Shown: positions 34,727 to 44,920 of the stretch, one piece after another
How positions within the stretch are numbered: the stretch's first letter is position 1
How the letters are laid out: the number at the start of each line of letters is the position of its first letter
Origin: Arthrobacter woluwensis
GTDB taxonomy: Bacteria > Actinomycetota > Actinomycetes > Actinomycetales > Micrococcaceae
Length of the DNA stretch: 64,000 nt
Direction: 5' to 3'
NCBI RefSeq assembly: GCF_030816155.1
Contig: NZ_JAUSXR010000001.1
Location: forward strand, 1,984,001 to 2,048,000
Program-made: the position numbers and the translations under genes
Notes under the pieces: model-generated
The model's input: the letters and a program-made list of their open reading frames with translations, nothing else
What the model was told of the DNA's origin: nothing
Databases searched by the model: none

Positions 34727-35863
34727 TTATTCCATCCCGGTGGCGCGTTTTTCACCCGGCAGGTCGCCGTTCAGGACCACACGGCGCGGCGCGGCCAGCG
34801 TTCCCAGGTTCCGCCGCGGGTCCTGTGCATACAGCACCACATCCGCCGGGGCGCCCTCTTCGAGGTTCTCCGCCCCGAGCCACTCGCGGGCCGACCAGCA
34901 CGCGGCGTCCAGGGCCACCACCGACGGCAGCCCGGCACGGTGCAACTCAGCGATCTCGTCCGCGATCCGCCCGTGCGCGATCACGCTGCCCGCGTCCGTC
35001 CCCGCGAAGACCTGCACCCCCGCGGAATAGGCACGCGCGACGTTCTCGTAACGCCGCTCCCAGAGGGCGTGCATATGCGCCGCGTAGACCGGGAACTTCG
35101 GCTCGGCCTGCGCCACGATGTCCGGGAACGTGGCGATGTTGACCAAGGTGGGGACGATCGGAATACCCGCCTCCACGAGCCGGGGCAGGTGCTCCGGCTG
35201 AAGTCCCGTGGCGTGCTCGATGCAGTCGATCCCGGCGGCGATGACGTCGTCCAGGACCTCCTCCCCGAAGCAGTGCGCCGTGACCCGGGCGCCCTCCTCG
35301 TGGGCCGCGGCGATCGCCTCCGCCACCAGTTCGGCGGGGAACGATGGGCGGAGGTCCCCGGCGTCGCGGTCGATCCAGTCCCCCACCAGCTTCACCCAGC
35401 CCCGCGCGTCAGCAGCCACGGAGAGCCGTGCCTGCTCGCGGACGGTCTCGACGAGGTCCCGGTCCTCGACCTCGAGGGCCAGGCCGCGGAGGTAGCGACG
35501 GGAGGCGGCGACGTGCCGCGCCGCCCGGATGATGCGCGGCGCGTCGGCCCGCCCGGCGAGCCAGCGGGTGTCCGCCGGGGACCCGGCGTCGCGCACCAGA
35601 AGAGTGCCGGCGGCCAGGTCGGCGCGGGCCTGCGCCAGGGAGGTGGGTTCGTCCGCGGCGCCGCCCTCCACGAGGCCGATGTGGCAGTGCGCGTCCACCA
35701 GGCCGGGGACCACCCAGCCGTCCAGCGTGAGGTCCGGTTCCACCGTGGGCATCCTGAAGGTCAGGCGTCCGTCCACGGACCAGAGCCCGAGCGCTTCGTC
35801 GTCCGGCCCCAGCAGAACGGGGCCCGTGAACTCGATGACTGGGTGACGTCGCATGTCCGGCAT
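34727..35863 (-). CDS. Amidohydrolase family protein (imidazolonepropionase-like)
   Basis: 378 residues of the metal-dependent hydrolase superfamily. VPGLVDAHCHIGL (HxH) near residue 58, a probable carboxylated Lys in GWVKLVGDW, His in VTAHCFGEE and in CIEHATG, and Asp in VFAGTDAGS make a complete binuclear-type site. The composite beta-sandwich N- and C-termini (LEEGAPADVVLYAQDPRRN) fit. Prolidase- or imidazolonepropionase-like enzymes cleave cyclic amides or dipeptides; the substrate is not assigned. It diverges from thiC. Confidence 0.85.
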   Translation of the reverse strand: MPDMRRHPVIEFTGPVLLGPDDEALGLWSVDGRLTFRMPTVEPDLTLDGWVVPGLVDAHCHIGLVEGGAADEPTSLAQARADLAAGTLLVRDAGSPADTRWLAGRADAPRIIRAARHVAASRRYLRGLALEVEDRDLVETVREQARLSVAADARGWVKLVGDWIDRDAGDLRPSFPAELVAEAIAAAHEEGARVTAHCFGEEVLDDVIAAGIDCIEHATGLQPEHLPRLVEAGIPIVPTLVNIATFPDIVAQAEPKFPVYAAHMHALWERRYENVARAYSAGVQVFAGTDAGSVIAHGRIADEIAELHRAGLPSVVALDAACWSAREWLGAENLEEGAPADVVLYAQDPRRNLGTLAAPRRVVLNGDLPGEKRATGME

Positions 35864-35963
35864 GGCTTCAAGCGTAGGTCAGCGAGCCTGCGAGTGGGAG
35901 ATGACGGTCACGAGCCGGGCGTTGCGGAGCGCCCCGTCCGGACCGTGCTACGGTGTTCGCGAC

Positions 35964-36049
35964 CACACGGGTGTCCCAGGAGGGGCTGAGATCGGACTGC
36001 CACTGTCCGGACCGTAGAACCTGACCGGGTAATGCCGGCGAAGGAAGTG
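35964..36049 (+). ncRNA. TPP riboswitch upstream of thiC
   Basis: The THI-box is clear: ACACGGGTGTCC helix P1/P2 region, GGGGCTGAGATCGGA, an intermediate helix (CACTGTCCGGACCG), AGAACCTGACCGGGTAATGCCGGC and GAAGGAAGTG. It ends 7 bases before the thiC ATG, so the final strand overlaps the ribosome site, as expected for translational repression by thiamine diphosphate. Confidence 0.95.
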
Positions 36050-36050
36050 A

Positions 36051-37829
<1,779 letters not shown>

Positions 37830-37838
37830 GTCGCAGGA

Positions 37839-37896
37839 ATGCGGGGTCATTTGATGCCGGATGGTCCGTCCGGAGCCGGCCTTAAGTGACCCCGCA
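37839..37896. terminator. Hairpin between convergent thiC and an alpha/beta hydrolase gene
   Basis: TGCGGGGTCA (37840-37849) pairs with TGACCCCGCA (37887-37896). A GC-rich inner helix around GGTCCGTCCGGAGCC extends the stem. It sits 10 bases past thiC and 10 before the opposing stop, so it can serve both. Confidence 0.7.
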
Positions 37897-37905
37897 ATGC
37901 GTCTC

Positions 37906-38415
37906 TCAGGCGGTTCGGCGGAGGAAGTCCTTGATGGCGGCCGCGCCCTCGGCGGAATCCTGCGGCCGGTGACCTCCGGGCGCCACGACGTGTTCCGCCC
38001 CGGACTCGGCCAGGAGCCGTGCGGTGCGCTCATAGGCGGGCTCCCACCCGCCGGAGAGCACGAGCATCGGGACACCCGGGATGATCGCACCCTCGGTCCC
38101 CTGGGGACGGGGCGCGGTGAGGTCCGGCAACCAGGGTTCGCACAGGACCAGGGCCCGCACCAGTGAGGGATACTCGACGGCGGCCTGCACGGCCGCCGTC
38201 GAGCCCTCGCCATGCGCCACAAGGACGGACGGCACGTCGGCCAGGGTGCCGAGGACCGCCTCGGCGTCGAGGGCCTGACCGTCCGGCTGCTTGAGGAACA
38301 GCGCGTCGAATTCGAGCGCCAGTCCGTGCTGCCGCGGCCAGGCGGCGGCCCCGGACGCGTCACGCCCGGGGACGAAGACCACCCGGGGCAGCGCGCCGGT
38401 GCTGTTCAGGACCAA
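37906..38415 (-). CDS. Alpha/beta-fold hydrolase-like protein with altered nucleophile elbow
   Basis: 169 residues, a small alpha/beta hydrolase (RBBP9/YdeN-sized). RVVFVPGRDASG forms the first strand and oxyanion region. SVLVAHGEGSTAAVQAA is the elbow, where the Ser of GHSxG aligns with Gly (HGEGS). PMLVLSGGWEP and VVAPGGHRPQDS supply strand 6 and the candidate catalytic His. With the nucleophile replaced, the protein may be non-catalytic, or the neighbouring Ser/Thr may act. It starts 3 bases after the ffh stop on the same strand. Confidence 0.72.
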   Translation of the reverse strand: MVLNSTGALPRVVFVPGRDASGAAAWPRQHGLALEFDALFLKQPDGQALDAEAVLGTLADVPSVLVAHGEGSTAAVQAAVEYPSLVRALVLCEPWLPDLTAPRPQGTEGAIIPGVPMLVLSGGWEPAYERTARLLAESGAEHVVAPGGHRPQDSAEGAAAIKDFLRRTA

Positions 38416-38418
38416 ACC

Positions 38419-39990
38419 TTATTTGCCCAGGAACTTCTCGAAGCCCTTGGGGAGCTCCATGGTGGACGGGTCGAAGTCCTGCGCCTGCTGCCCGAAAGCG
38501 GCGCCGGACGGGGCGCGGTTCGCCTTCCGGGCCTCGGCCTCGCGCAGTTCCTGAGCGGCCTTCGCCGGGTTGCCCGAGCGGGCCTTCTTCTTGCCGGCGT
38601 TCTTCTTGGCCGCCTTACGAGCCGTTCCGCCACCGGCGCCCATCGACATGCCGGGCATCCCCGGCATACCGCCCTGCGCCATCTTCTTCATCATCTTCTG
38701 AGCCTGGCCGAAGCGCTCCAGGAGGCCGTTGACCTCGGAGACGTGCACGCCGGAACCACGGGCGATGCGGGCGCGGCGCGAGCCGTTGATGATCTTCGGC
38801 GCCACACGCTCGTGCGGGGTCATGGAGCGGACCATCGCCTCGACGCGGTCGATCTCGCGCTCGTCGAACTGCTCCAGCTGCTGACGCATGTTCTGTGCGC
38901 CGGGCATCATCATGAGCATCTTCTTCATCGAGCCCATTTTGCGGATCTGCTGCATCTGGGCGAGGAAGTCCTCGAAGGTGAAGTCCTCCTGGTCGGCGAA
39001 CTTCTTCGCCATCCGGGCTGCTTCGTCCTTGTCCCAGTTCTGCTCGGCCTGCTCGATCAGGGACAGGATGTCGCCCATGTCGAGGATGCGGGAGGCCATG
39101 CGGTCCGGGTGGAAGAGCTCGAAGTCGTCCACGCCTTCGCCGGTGGAGGCGAACATGACCGGCTTACCGGTGACAGAAGCGACGGAGAGGGCGGCGCCAC
39201 CGCGGGCGTCGCCGTCGAGCTTGGACAGCACGACGCCGGTGAAGTCGACGCCCTCGTGGAAGGCGTTCGCCGTGTTGACGGCGTCCTGGCCGATCATCGC
39301 GTCGATGACGAAGAGGACCTCGTCAGGGTTGATCGCCTCGCGGATGCGGCGTGCCTGGTCCATCATCTCGGCGTCCACGCCGAGACGTCCGGCGGTGTCC
39401 ACGATGACCACGTCGTGCAGCTTCTGGCGGGCCTCGGCCACGCCGGCCTCGGCGACGGCGACCGGATCGCCGGTGGGGACGTCGAATTCGCTGGTGGTGC
39501 CCGGGTGCGGCGCGAAGACCGGCACGCCGGCGCGCTGGCCGACCACCTGGAGCTGCGTCACGGCGTTGGGACGCTGAAGGTCACAGGCCACCAGCAGCGG
39601 GCTGTGGCCCTGGCCCTTGAGCCACTTGGAGAGCTTGCCGGCCAGGGTGGTCTTACCGGCGCCCTGGAGACCCGCGAGCATGATCACGGTGGGCGGGTTC
39701 TTGGCCAGACGCAGGCGGCGGGTCTCGCCGCCCAGGATCGTGACGAGCTCCTCGTTGACGATCTTGACGATCTGCTGGCTCGGGTTCAGCGCAGCGGAGA
39801 CCTCGGCGCCGAGGGCGCGCTCCTTCACGCGGGAGGCGAATTCACGCACCACGGGCACGGCGACGTCGGCATCCAGCAGGGCGCGACGGATCTCGCGCAC
39901 GGTGGCATCGACGTCGGCCTCGCTCAGGCGGCCTTTGCCGCGGAGGTTCTTGAACGTCGCTGTGAGCCGGTCAGAGAGTGAATTGAACAC
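38419..39990 (-). CDS. ffh: Signal recognition particle protein Ffh
   Basis: 523 residues from GTG 39990. N domain (residues 1-90), G domain with GLQGAGKTTLAGKLS near residue 108, DTAGRLGVDAEMM and SKLDGDARGGAAL, then the Met-rich M domain ([38 protein letters not shown]). A roughly 90-residue Ala/Lys/Gly-rich tail with QGGMPGMPGMSMGAGGG extends beyond the usual end. It binds 4.5S RNA and signal peptides and docks on FtsY (43694). Confidence 0.97.
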   Translation of the reverse strand: MFNSLSDRLTATFKNLRGKGRLSEADVDATVREIRRALLDADVAVPVVREFASRVKERALGAEVSAALNPSQQIVKIVNEELVTILGGETRRLRLAKNPPTVIMLAGLQGAGKTTLAGKLSKWLKGQGHSPLLVACDLQRPNAVTQLQVVGQRAGVPVFAPHPGTTSEFDVPTGDPVAVAEAGVAEARQKLHDVVIVDTAGRLGVDAEMMDQARRIREAINPDEVLFVIDAMIGQDAVNTANAFHEGVDFTGVVLSKLDGDARGGAALSVASVTGKPVMFASTGEGVDDFELFHPDRMASRILDMGDILSLIEQAEQNWDKDEAARMAKKFADQEDFTFEDFLAQMQQIRKMGSMKKMLMMMPGAQNMRQQLEQFDEREIDRVEAMVRSMTPHERVAPKIINGSRRARIARGSGVHVSEVNGLLERFGQAQKMMKKMAQGGMPGMPGMSMGAGGGTARKAAKKNAGKKKARSGNPAKAAQELREAEARKANRAPSGAAFGQQAQDFDPSTMELPKGFEKFLGK

Positions 39991-40131
39991 GCGCCGCGCA
40001 CTTCTTTCGGATGGAGGTTCCTGGACTTCACCCCGGTGAGGGATGGAACCCTCACAGGGCCCCGCGCCAGGGTGGCACGGGCTTTCAGCTTTCTAGGGTA
40101 CCAAGTCGGACTGACGAGATGGCATGCTGGC

Positions 40132-41536
40132 ATGGTGACCAGTACGCGACGCGCCCGGCGATCCCGGGCCCAGGACATCAAGACACTGCTCATCCTCGGC
40201 GCCTCAGGCGACCTCACGGGACGGCTCCTTCTGCCAGGGCTCGCTTCCCTGGTCTCCGCCGGCCGGGCTCCCGGGCTCACCCTGGTGGGTGCGGGGACCG
40301 AGCCCTGGACGCCCAGCAAGTGGCAGCGGCGGCTCGCGAAGGCCCTCCCCCTCGACGCCGGCGAGGAGGCGAGCGCCCATTGGAAGGAGCTCATGGCCAC
40401 CTCGCAGTACCGCCAGGTGGACGTGACCGCTCCCGGCGCCCTGGCCGGTCTGCTCGCCTCACTCGACGGCCCCGTGGCCGTCTTCTTCGCGCTGCCGCCG
40501 CGCATCAGCCAGCTCGCCTGCGAATCGCTCTCCCCCGAGGAAGTGCCGTTCGGAACGCGCCTGGTCCTCGAGAAACCGTTCGGCTCCGACGCAGCCTCGG
40601 CCCGCGAGCTCAACGGCACCCTGCGCCGTCTGGTCCCCGAGGAGCACATCCACCGGGTGGACCACTTCCTCGGCAAGTCCACGGTGCTCAACATCATCGG
40701 CATGCGCTTCGCGAACCGCTTCTTCGAGCCGCTCTGGAACCGGGACAACGTGGCCGAAGTGGAGATCGCGTTCGAGGAGGACCTCGCCCTGGAGGGCCGC
40801 GCGGGCTATTACGACTCCGCGGGCGCGCTGCGTGACATGATCCAGAGCCACCTGCTCCAGGTGATGGCGCTCATGGCGATGGAACCTCCCGCGACCCTGA
40901 GCGAGCGCGATCTGCGGGACGGCATCGCCACCGTGCTGCGCGCCAGCCGCGTCGCCACGCCGTTCCGGCGCAACACGCGCCGTGCCCGGGTACACCGCCG
41001 GCAAGATCGGCGGTCGGAAGGTCCCCGACTACGTGGCCGAAGAGGGCGTGCACCCGGAGCGTGAGACCGAGACGTTCGCCGAGGTCCGCGTCGAGATCAA
41101 CAACACCCGCTGGGCCGGGGTGCCGTTCATCCTGCGCACGGGCAAGGCCATGGGGACGCGCCGCAAGGAGGCCGTGGTCCGTTTCCGTCCGCTGGCGCAC
41201 CTGCCGGCAGGCTTCAGCGGCACGGATCAGCCGGACGAACTGCGGATCGGGTTCGGGCCGGACACCCTGAGCGTCGGGCTGGACGTCACGAGCGCCGGCA
41301 ACGGCTTCGAACTGTCCCGGGCGGAGCTGGCCACCGAACTGCATTCCTCGGCGCTGCTGCCCTACGGCGAAGTCCTGGACGGCGTGCTGCACGGCGACCC
41401 GTTGCTCTCCGTGCGCGCCGACGTGGCGGAGGACTGCTGGCGGATCGTGGATCCCGTCCTCTCCGCGTGGTCCCACGGGCGCGTCCCGCTCGAGGACTAC
41501 CCGGCGGGGTCCCAGGGGCCCGTCATCGAGAGCTGA
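40132..41536 (+). pseudogene. zwf: Glucose-6-phosphate dehydrogenase family gene with a +1 frameshift
   Basis: Frame 1 (from ATG 40132) encodes the NADP Rossmann part (LLILGASGDLTGRLLLPGLA), LVLEKPFGSD and the active site HRVDHFLGK near residue 180. After ASRVATPFRRNTRRAR the frame is lost at 40985-40990 (CCCGGG), and the rest (YTAGKIGGRKVPDYVAEEGV, then FILRTGKAM) continues in frame 2 to TGA 41536. Removing one base from CCCGGG restores a normal ~467-residue enzyme. Family members oxidise glucose-6-phosphate to 6-phosphogluconolactone. This looks like a divergent paralogue. Real mutation and consensus error are both possible. Confidence 0.85.
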
Positions 41537-41553
41537 CCCGCACTCGCTGCACG

Positions 41554-41600
41554 CACGACGACGGCGACGCACCCTGGCCGGGTGCGTCGCCGTCGTCGTG
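41554..41600. terminator. Terminator after zwf
   Basis: A 21-bp perfect stem (41554-41574 with 41580-41600) with a 5-base loop, 17 bases after the stop, built from the recurrent CACGACGACGGCG motif. Confidence 0.85.
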
Positions 41601-41630
41601 GGGGGAGGTGATCGTGCTGGGGAGGTCTTC

Positions 41631-41651
41631 GCCTCCCGCCGGGCGGGAGGC
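41631..41651 (-). terminator. Short hairpin after glnK
   Basis: A 9-bp stem GCCTCCCGC / GCGGGAGGC (41631-41639 with 41643-41651), 13 bases past the glnK stop on the minus strand, with no T-run. Confidence 0.5.
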
Positions 41652-41664
41652 CGGAACAGCTCCG

Positions 41665-42003
41665 CTAAATGGCGGCTGCTCCGCGTTCTCCGGTCCGGAC
41701 CCGGACCGCTTCGTACACGTCCACGGACCAGACCTTGCCATCACCGGCGCGGCCAGTGTTGGAGCTGGCGATGATGACGTCCACGACGTCATCCGCCGTC
41801 TCGTCCGTGGCCAGGACCTCCACCCGCAGCTTCGGCAGGAGGTTCACGTTGTACTCGGCCCCGCGGTAGACCTCGGTGTAGCCGCGCTGACGGCCGTAGC
41901 CGCTGGCCGCGCTCACCGTGAGTCCCTGGACCCCGTATGCTTCAAGACCTTCGCGGATGCTCTCGAGCTTCTCCGGGCGAACGATTGCCGTGACGAGTTT
42001 CAT
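41665..42003 (-). CDS. glnK: Nitrogen regulatory protein PII
   Basis: 112 residues. MKLVTAIVRPEKLESIREGL start, T-loop GYGRQRGYTEVYRGAEYNVNLLPK with the modifiable Tyr in AEYNV, and GDGKVWSVDVYEAVRVRTGE for ATP/2-oxoglutarate. Binding of AmtB under nitrogen sufficiency blocks ammonium uptake. In actinobacteria the Tyr is adenylylated by GlnD. The gene overlaps amtB by 4 bases, but no glnD follows as it does in Streptomyces and Corynebacterium. Confidence 0.97.
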   Translation of the reverse strand: MKLVTAIVRPEKLESIREGLEAYGVQGLTVSAASGYGRQRGYTEVYRGAEYNVNLLPKLRVEVLATDETADDVVDVIIASSNTGRAGDGKVWSVDVYEAVRVRTGERGAAAI

Positions 42004-43368
42004 GCGTCAACACTCTCCTTGCGATCCTTGCCTGCGCTCTTCTTGGATCCGGCGGAATCCCGCTGGAACTCTGCTGCCCGGCGGTCCAGCGCCTCGGAGA
42101 TGGCCTCCAGCGAACCGTGCGGCTGGAAGGTGCCACCTTGACCGGCGATGCCGAACTCGTAAGCCGACTCCGCGTGGAGGGACAGGTCCACGCCGATCTC
42201 CTCCTGCTCCTCCGAAACCCGGAAGCCGAGCGTCTTGTGGATGGCGAAGCCGATGATGGCCGTCAGAACCGCGGTGTAGACCATGGAGAAACCTGCCGCT
42301 GCCAGCTGCGACCACAGCTGGTCCCAGCCGCCGCCGTAGAAGAGGCCGGCACGGGAGCCTTCGAGCGGGATGGCGATGAAGCCCAGTGCGACGGTGCCGA
42401 TGAGACCGGAGACCAGGTGGACACCCACCACGTCCAGGGAGTCGTCGTAGCCGAAGCGGAACTTGAGGCCGACGGCCAGGGCGGAGGCCCACACCGGCCA
42501 CGATGCCCAGACCGATGGCGCCCACCGGGCTGACGTTGGCACACGCGGGGGTGATCGCGACCAGACCTGCGACCACACCGGATGCGGCGCCCAGCGAGGT
42601 CGGGTGGCCGTCACGGATGCGCTCGGTCACGAGCCAGCCGAGCATGCCGGCGGCCGGAGCGGCGAGGGTGTTGATCCAGATGAGACCGCCCTGCTGCGCG
42701 GTGGTGGCGGCGCCGGCGTTGAAGCCGAACCAGCCGAACCAGAGGATCGCCGCACCGAGCATGACGAACGGGATGTTGTGCGGGCGGTGGTTCGGGTCCT
42801 TGCCGAAGCCGCGGCGGTTGCCGATGATCAGGACGAGGATGAGGCCCGCGACACCGGCGTTGATGTGCACCACGGTGCCGCCGGCGAAGTCGATTGCCGG
42901 GCCGAGCGCCTTGCCGATGGCGCCGTCGGGGCCGAAGAGACCGCCGCCCCACACCATGAACGCGATCGGGCAGTAGACCAGGGTCACCCAGACCGGCACG
43001 AAAAGCGCCCAGGCGCCGAACTTCGCACGGTCGGCGATGGCGCCGGAGATCAGAGCCACCGTGATGATGGCGAAGGTGGCGGCGTAGCCGGCCTTGATCA
43101 GGCCGTCAGGGGTGCTGACGTTCTCCAGACCGAAGGTCGCGAAGGGGTTGCCGAACAGTTCGAAAACGCCTTCGCCGCCGCTCATGGAGGATCCCCAGAG
43201 GACCCACACCACGCCGACGATGCCGATGGAGATGAAGCTCATCATCATCATGTTCAGGGCGGCTTTGGCACGGGTCATGCCGCCGTAGAAGAATGCCAGG
43301 CCGGGCGTCATGAACAACACCAGGGCCGCAGCCACCATGACCCACACATTGCTGGCGGTAAGTTCCAT
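42000..43368 (-). pseudogene. amtB: Ammonium transporter gene with a +1 frameshift
   Basis: ATG 43368 begins MELTASNVWVMVAAALVLFM, followed by 8-9 helices with GGTVVHINAGVAGLILVL (channel His) and GFNAGAATTAQQGG. At 42488-42490 (CCC on the plus strand, GGG in the gene) the frame shifts. The C-terminal part (SALAVGLKFRFGYDDSLDVV, GVHLVSGLIGTVALG) is in the neighbouring frame and ends at 42000. Removing one G restores GIVAGVASALAVGL and a normal ~455-residue transporter with a second-channel GVHLVSG motif. Couples to glnK by a 4-base overlap. As read, the product would be a truncated, probably non-functional channel. Confidence 0.88.
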
Positions 43369-43693
43369 GGCTTTCGGTCCTTTCTCGAAGGGGCTCTCTC
43401 GCGAGGTGCCCGTGGTTCTCTCTGACGCCGGGGCGTCCTGCATTCAACTTTCGGCTTCCCGTGTTTCACCTGGCCTGGTGGTTCATTGCGTGGTTGTTAC
43501 GCTTCCGGCCCGGGCGTAAAGGGTCGGTGTCCAGAACGTTTCCGGCATGTTTCACGGCCGGGTTCGGGGCCTGGTTCATGGCAGGGTCAGTGCCCCCGGG
43601 ACGCACGAAGGCCCCGCAGGCGTTCGCCTGCGGGGCCTTCGGAAGATGTCCGGAGTAGCGCTGTGTCCGGAGAGGTGCGGTCCGGAAGACTGC
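43369..43693. promoter_or_regulatory. amtB promoter region and ftsY terminator
   Basis: 325 bases without a gene. A 17-bp hairpin (43606-43622 with 43625-43641, very short loop) closes ftsY on the minus strand. Between it and amtB the DNA is AT-richer; on the minus strand GTAAC-N6-GCAAT (43500-43485) loosely resembles a GlnR-type box GTnAC-N6-GaAAC. A promoter cannot be fixed by eye. Confidence 0.55.
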
Positions 43694-44899
43694 TCAGTCG
43701 AGCAGCGCGTCGACGAACGCCTCCGGGTCGAACGGCGCCAGGTCGTCGGGGCCCTCGCCGAGACCCACGAGCTTCACCGGCACGCCCAGGGTGCGCTGGA
43801 TCGCGACGACGATGCCGCCCTTGGCGGTGCCGTCGAGCTTGGTGAGCACGATGCCGCTGATGTCCACGACCTCGGAGAACACCTTGGCCTGAGTGAGGCC
43901 GTTCTGGCCCGTGGTCGCATCCAGGACCAGCAGGACCTCGTCCACCTCGGCCAGCTTCTCGATGACGCGCTTGACCTTGCCGAGCTCGTCCATCAGGCCG
44001 GTCTTGTTCTGCAGCCGGCCTGCGGTGTCCACCATGACCACGTCGACTTCCTGCTCGATGCCGGCCTTCACGGCCTCGTAGGCGACCGACGCCGGGTCGG
44101 CGCCTTCCACGTCGGACTTGACCGTGGGCACGCCCACGCGCTCGCCCCACGTGGTGAGCTGTTCGGCGGCGGCGGCGCGGAAGGTGTCCGCCGCGCCCAG
44201 GAGCACGTCCTTGTCCTCGGCGACGAGCACGCGGGCCAGCTTGCCGACCGTGGTGGTCTTGCCGACGCCGTTGACACCGACCACGAGCACGACGGCGGGG
44301 CGCTCAGCATGGCGGGTCACATTGAGGGCGCGGTCCATGGACGGGTCGACCAGCTTGAGGAGCTCCTCGCGCAGCATGGCGCGGACCTCGGCGGTGTCAC
44401 GGGTGCCCATGACCTTAACGCGGGCACGGAGCGCATCCATCAGCTCCAGGGTCGGCTCGGTGCCGAGGTCGGCCAGGAGGAGGGTCTCCTCGATCTCGTC
44501 CCAGGTGTCCTCGTCGATGCGGTCGCTGGAGAGCAGGGCGAGCAGGCCCTTGCCCAGGATGTTGCCGGAGCCGACCAGGCGGGCCCGGAGGCGGTTCAGG
44601 CGGCCGGCCACCGGCGCGGGGCGCTCCACGAGCGGCGCGGCCGGCAGGACCTCCTCGACGGGCTCTTCGACGAGCGTGCCCGCGGAGGGCGAGGTGGCGG
44701 CGTCGTGCGCGGCGCCCGCTTCGTCGTCGCGGTCCAGGACGGCGGTGCCGCCCGAGGAGGGACGCACGGGATCGTTCGCGTCACGCGTGCTGGTGTACTT
44801 CCGGGAGTTGCGGCCCTTGAGAAGCAGCGGGACCGCCAGGCCGATGACCACCAGGGCGCCGACGATGGACAGGATCACGGGAAGGAGGACGTCATTCAC
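43694..44899 (-). CDS. ftsY: Signal recognition particle receptor FtsY
   Basis: 401 residues from GTG 44899. One N-terminal membrane helix (VILSIVGALVVIGLAVPLLL), a variable acidic linker, then the NG domain: LLLADLGTEPTLELM, VVGVNGVGKTTTVGKLA near residue 210, DTFRAAAAEQL, DTAGRLQNKTGLMDEL and TKLDGTAKGGIVVAI. The N-terminal anchor is typical of actinobacteria. It receives SRP-ribosome complexes. It starts 21 bases after smc and likely shares its operon. Confidence 0.97.
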   Translation of the reverse strand: MNDVLLPVILSIVGALVVIGLAVPLLLKGRNSRKYTSTRDANDPVRPSSGGTAVLDRDDEAGAAHDAATSPSAGTLVEEPVEEVLPAAPLVERPAPVAGRLNRLRARLVGSGNILGKGLLALLSSDRIDEDTWDEIEETLLLADLGTEPTLELMDALRARVKVMGTRDTAEVRAMLREELLKLVDPSMDRALNVTRHAERPAVVLVVGVNGVGKTTTVGKLARVLVAEDKDVLLGAADTFRAAAAEQLTTWGERVGVPTVKSDVEGADPASVAYEAVKAGIEQEVDVVMVDTAGRLQNKTGLMDELGKVKRVIEKLAEVDEVLLVLDATTGQNGLTQAKVFSEVVDISGIVLTKLDGTAKGGIVVAIQRTLGVPVKLVGLGEGPDDLAPFDPEAFVDALLD

Positions 44900-44920
44900 C
44901 CCACTAGCTTCTCACGCGGG

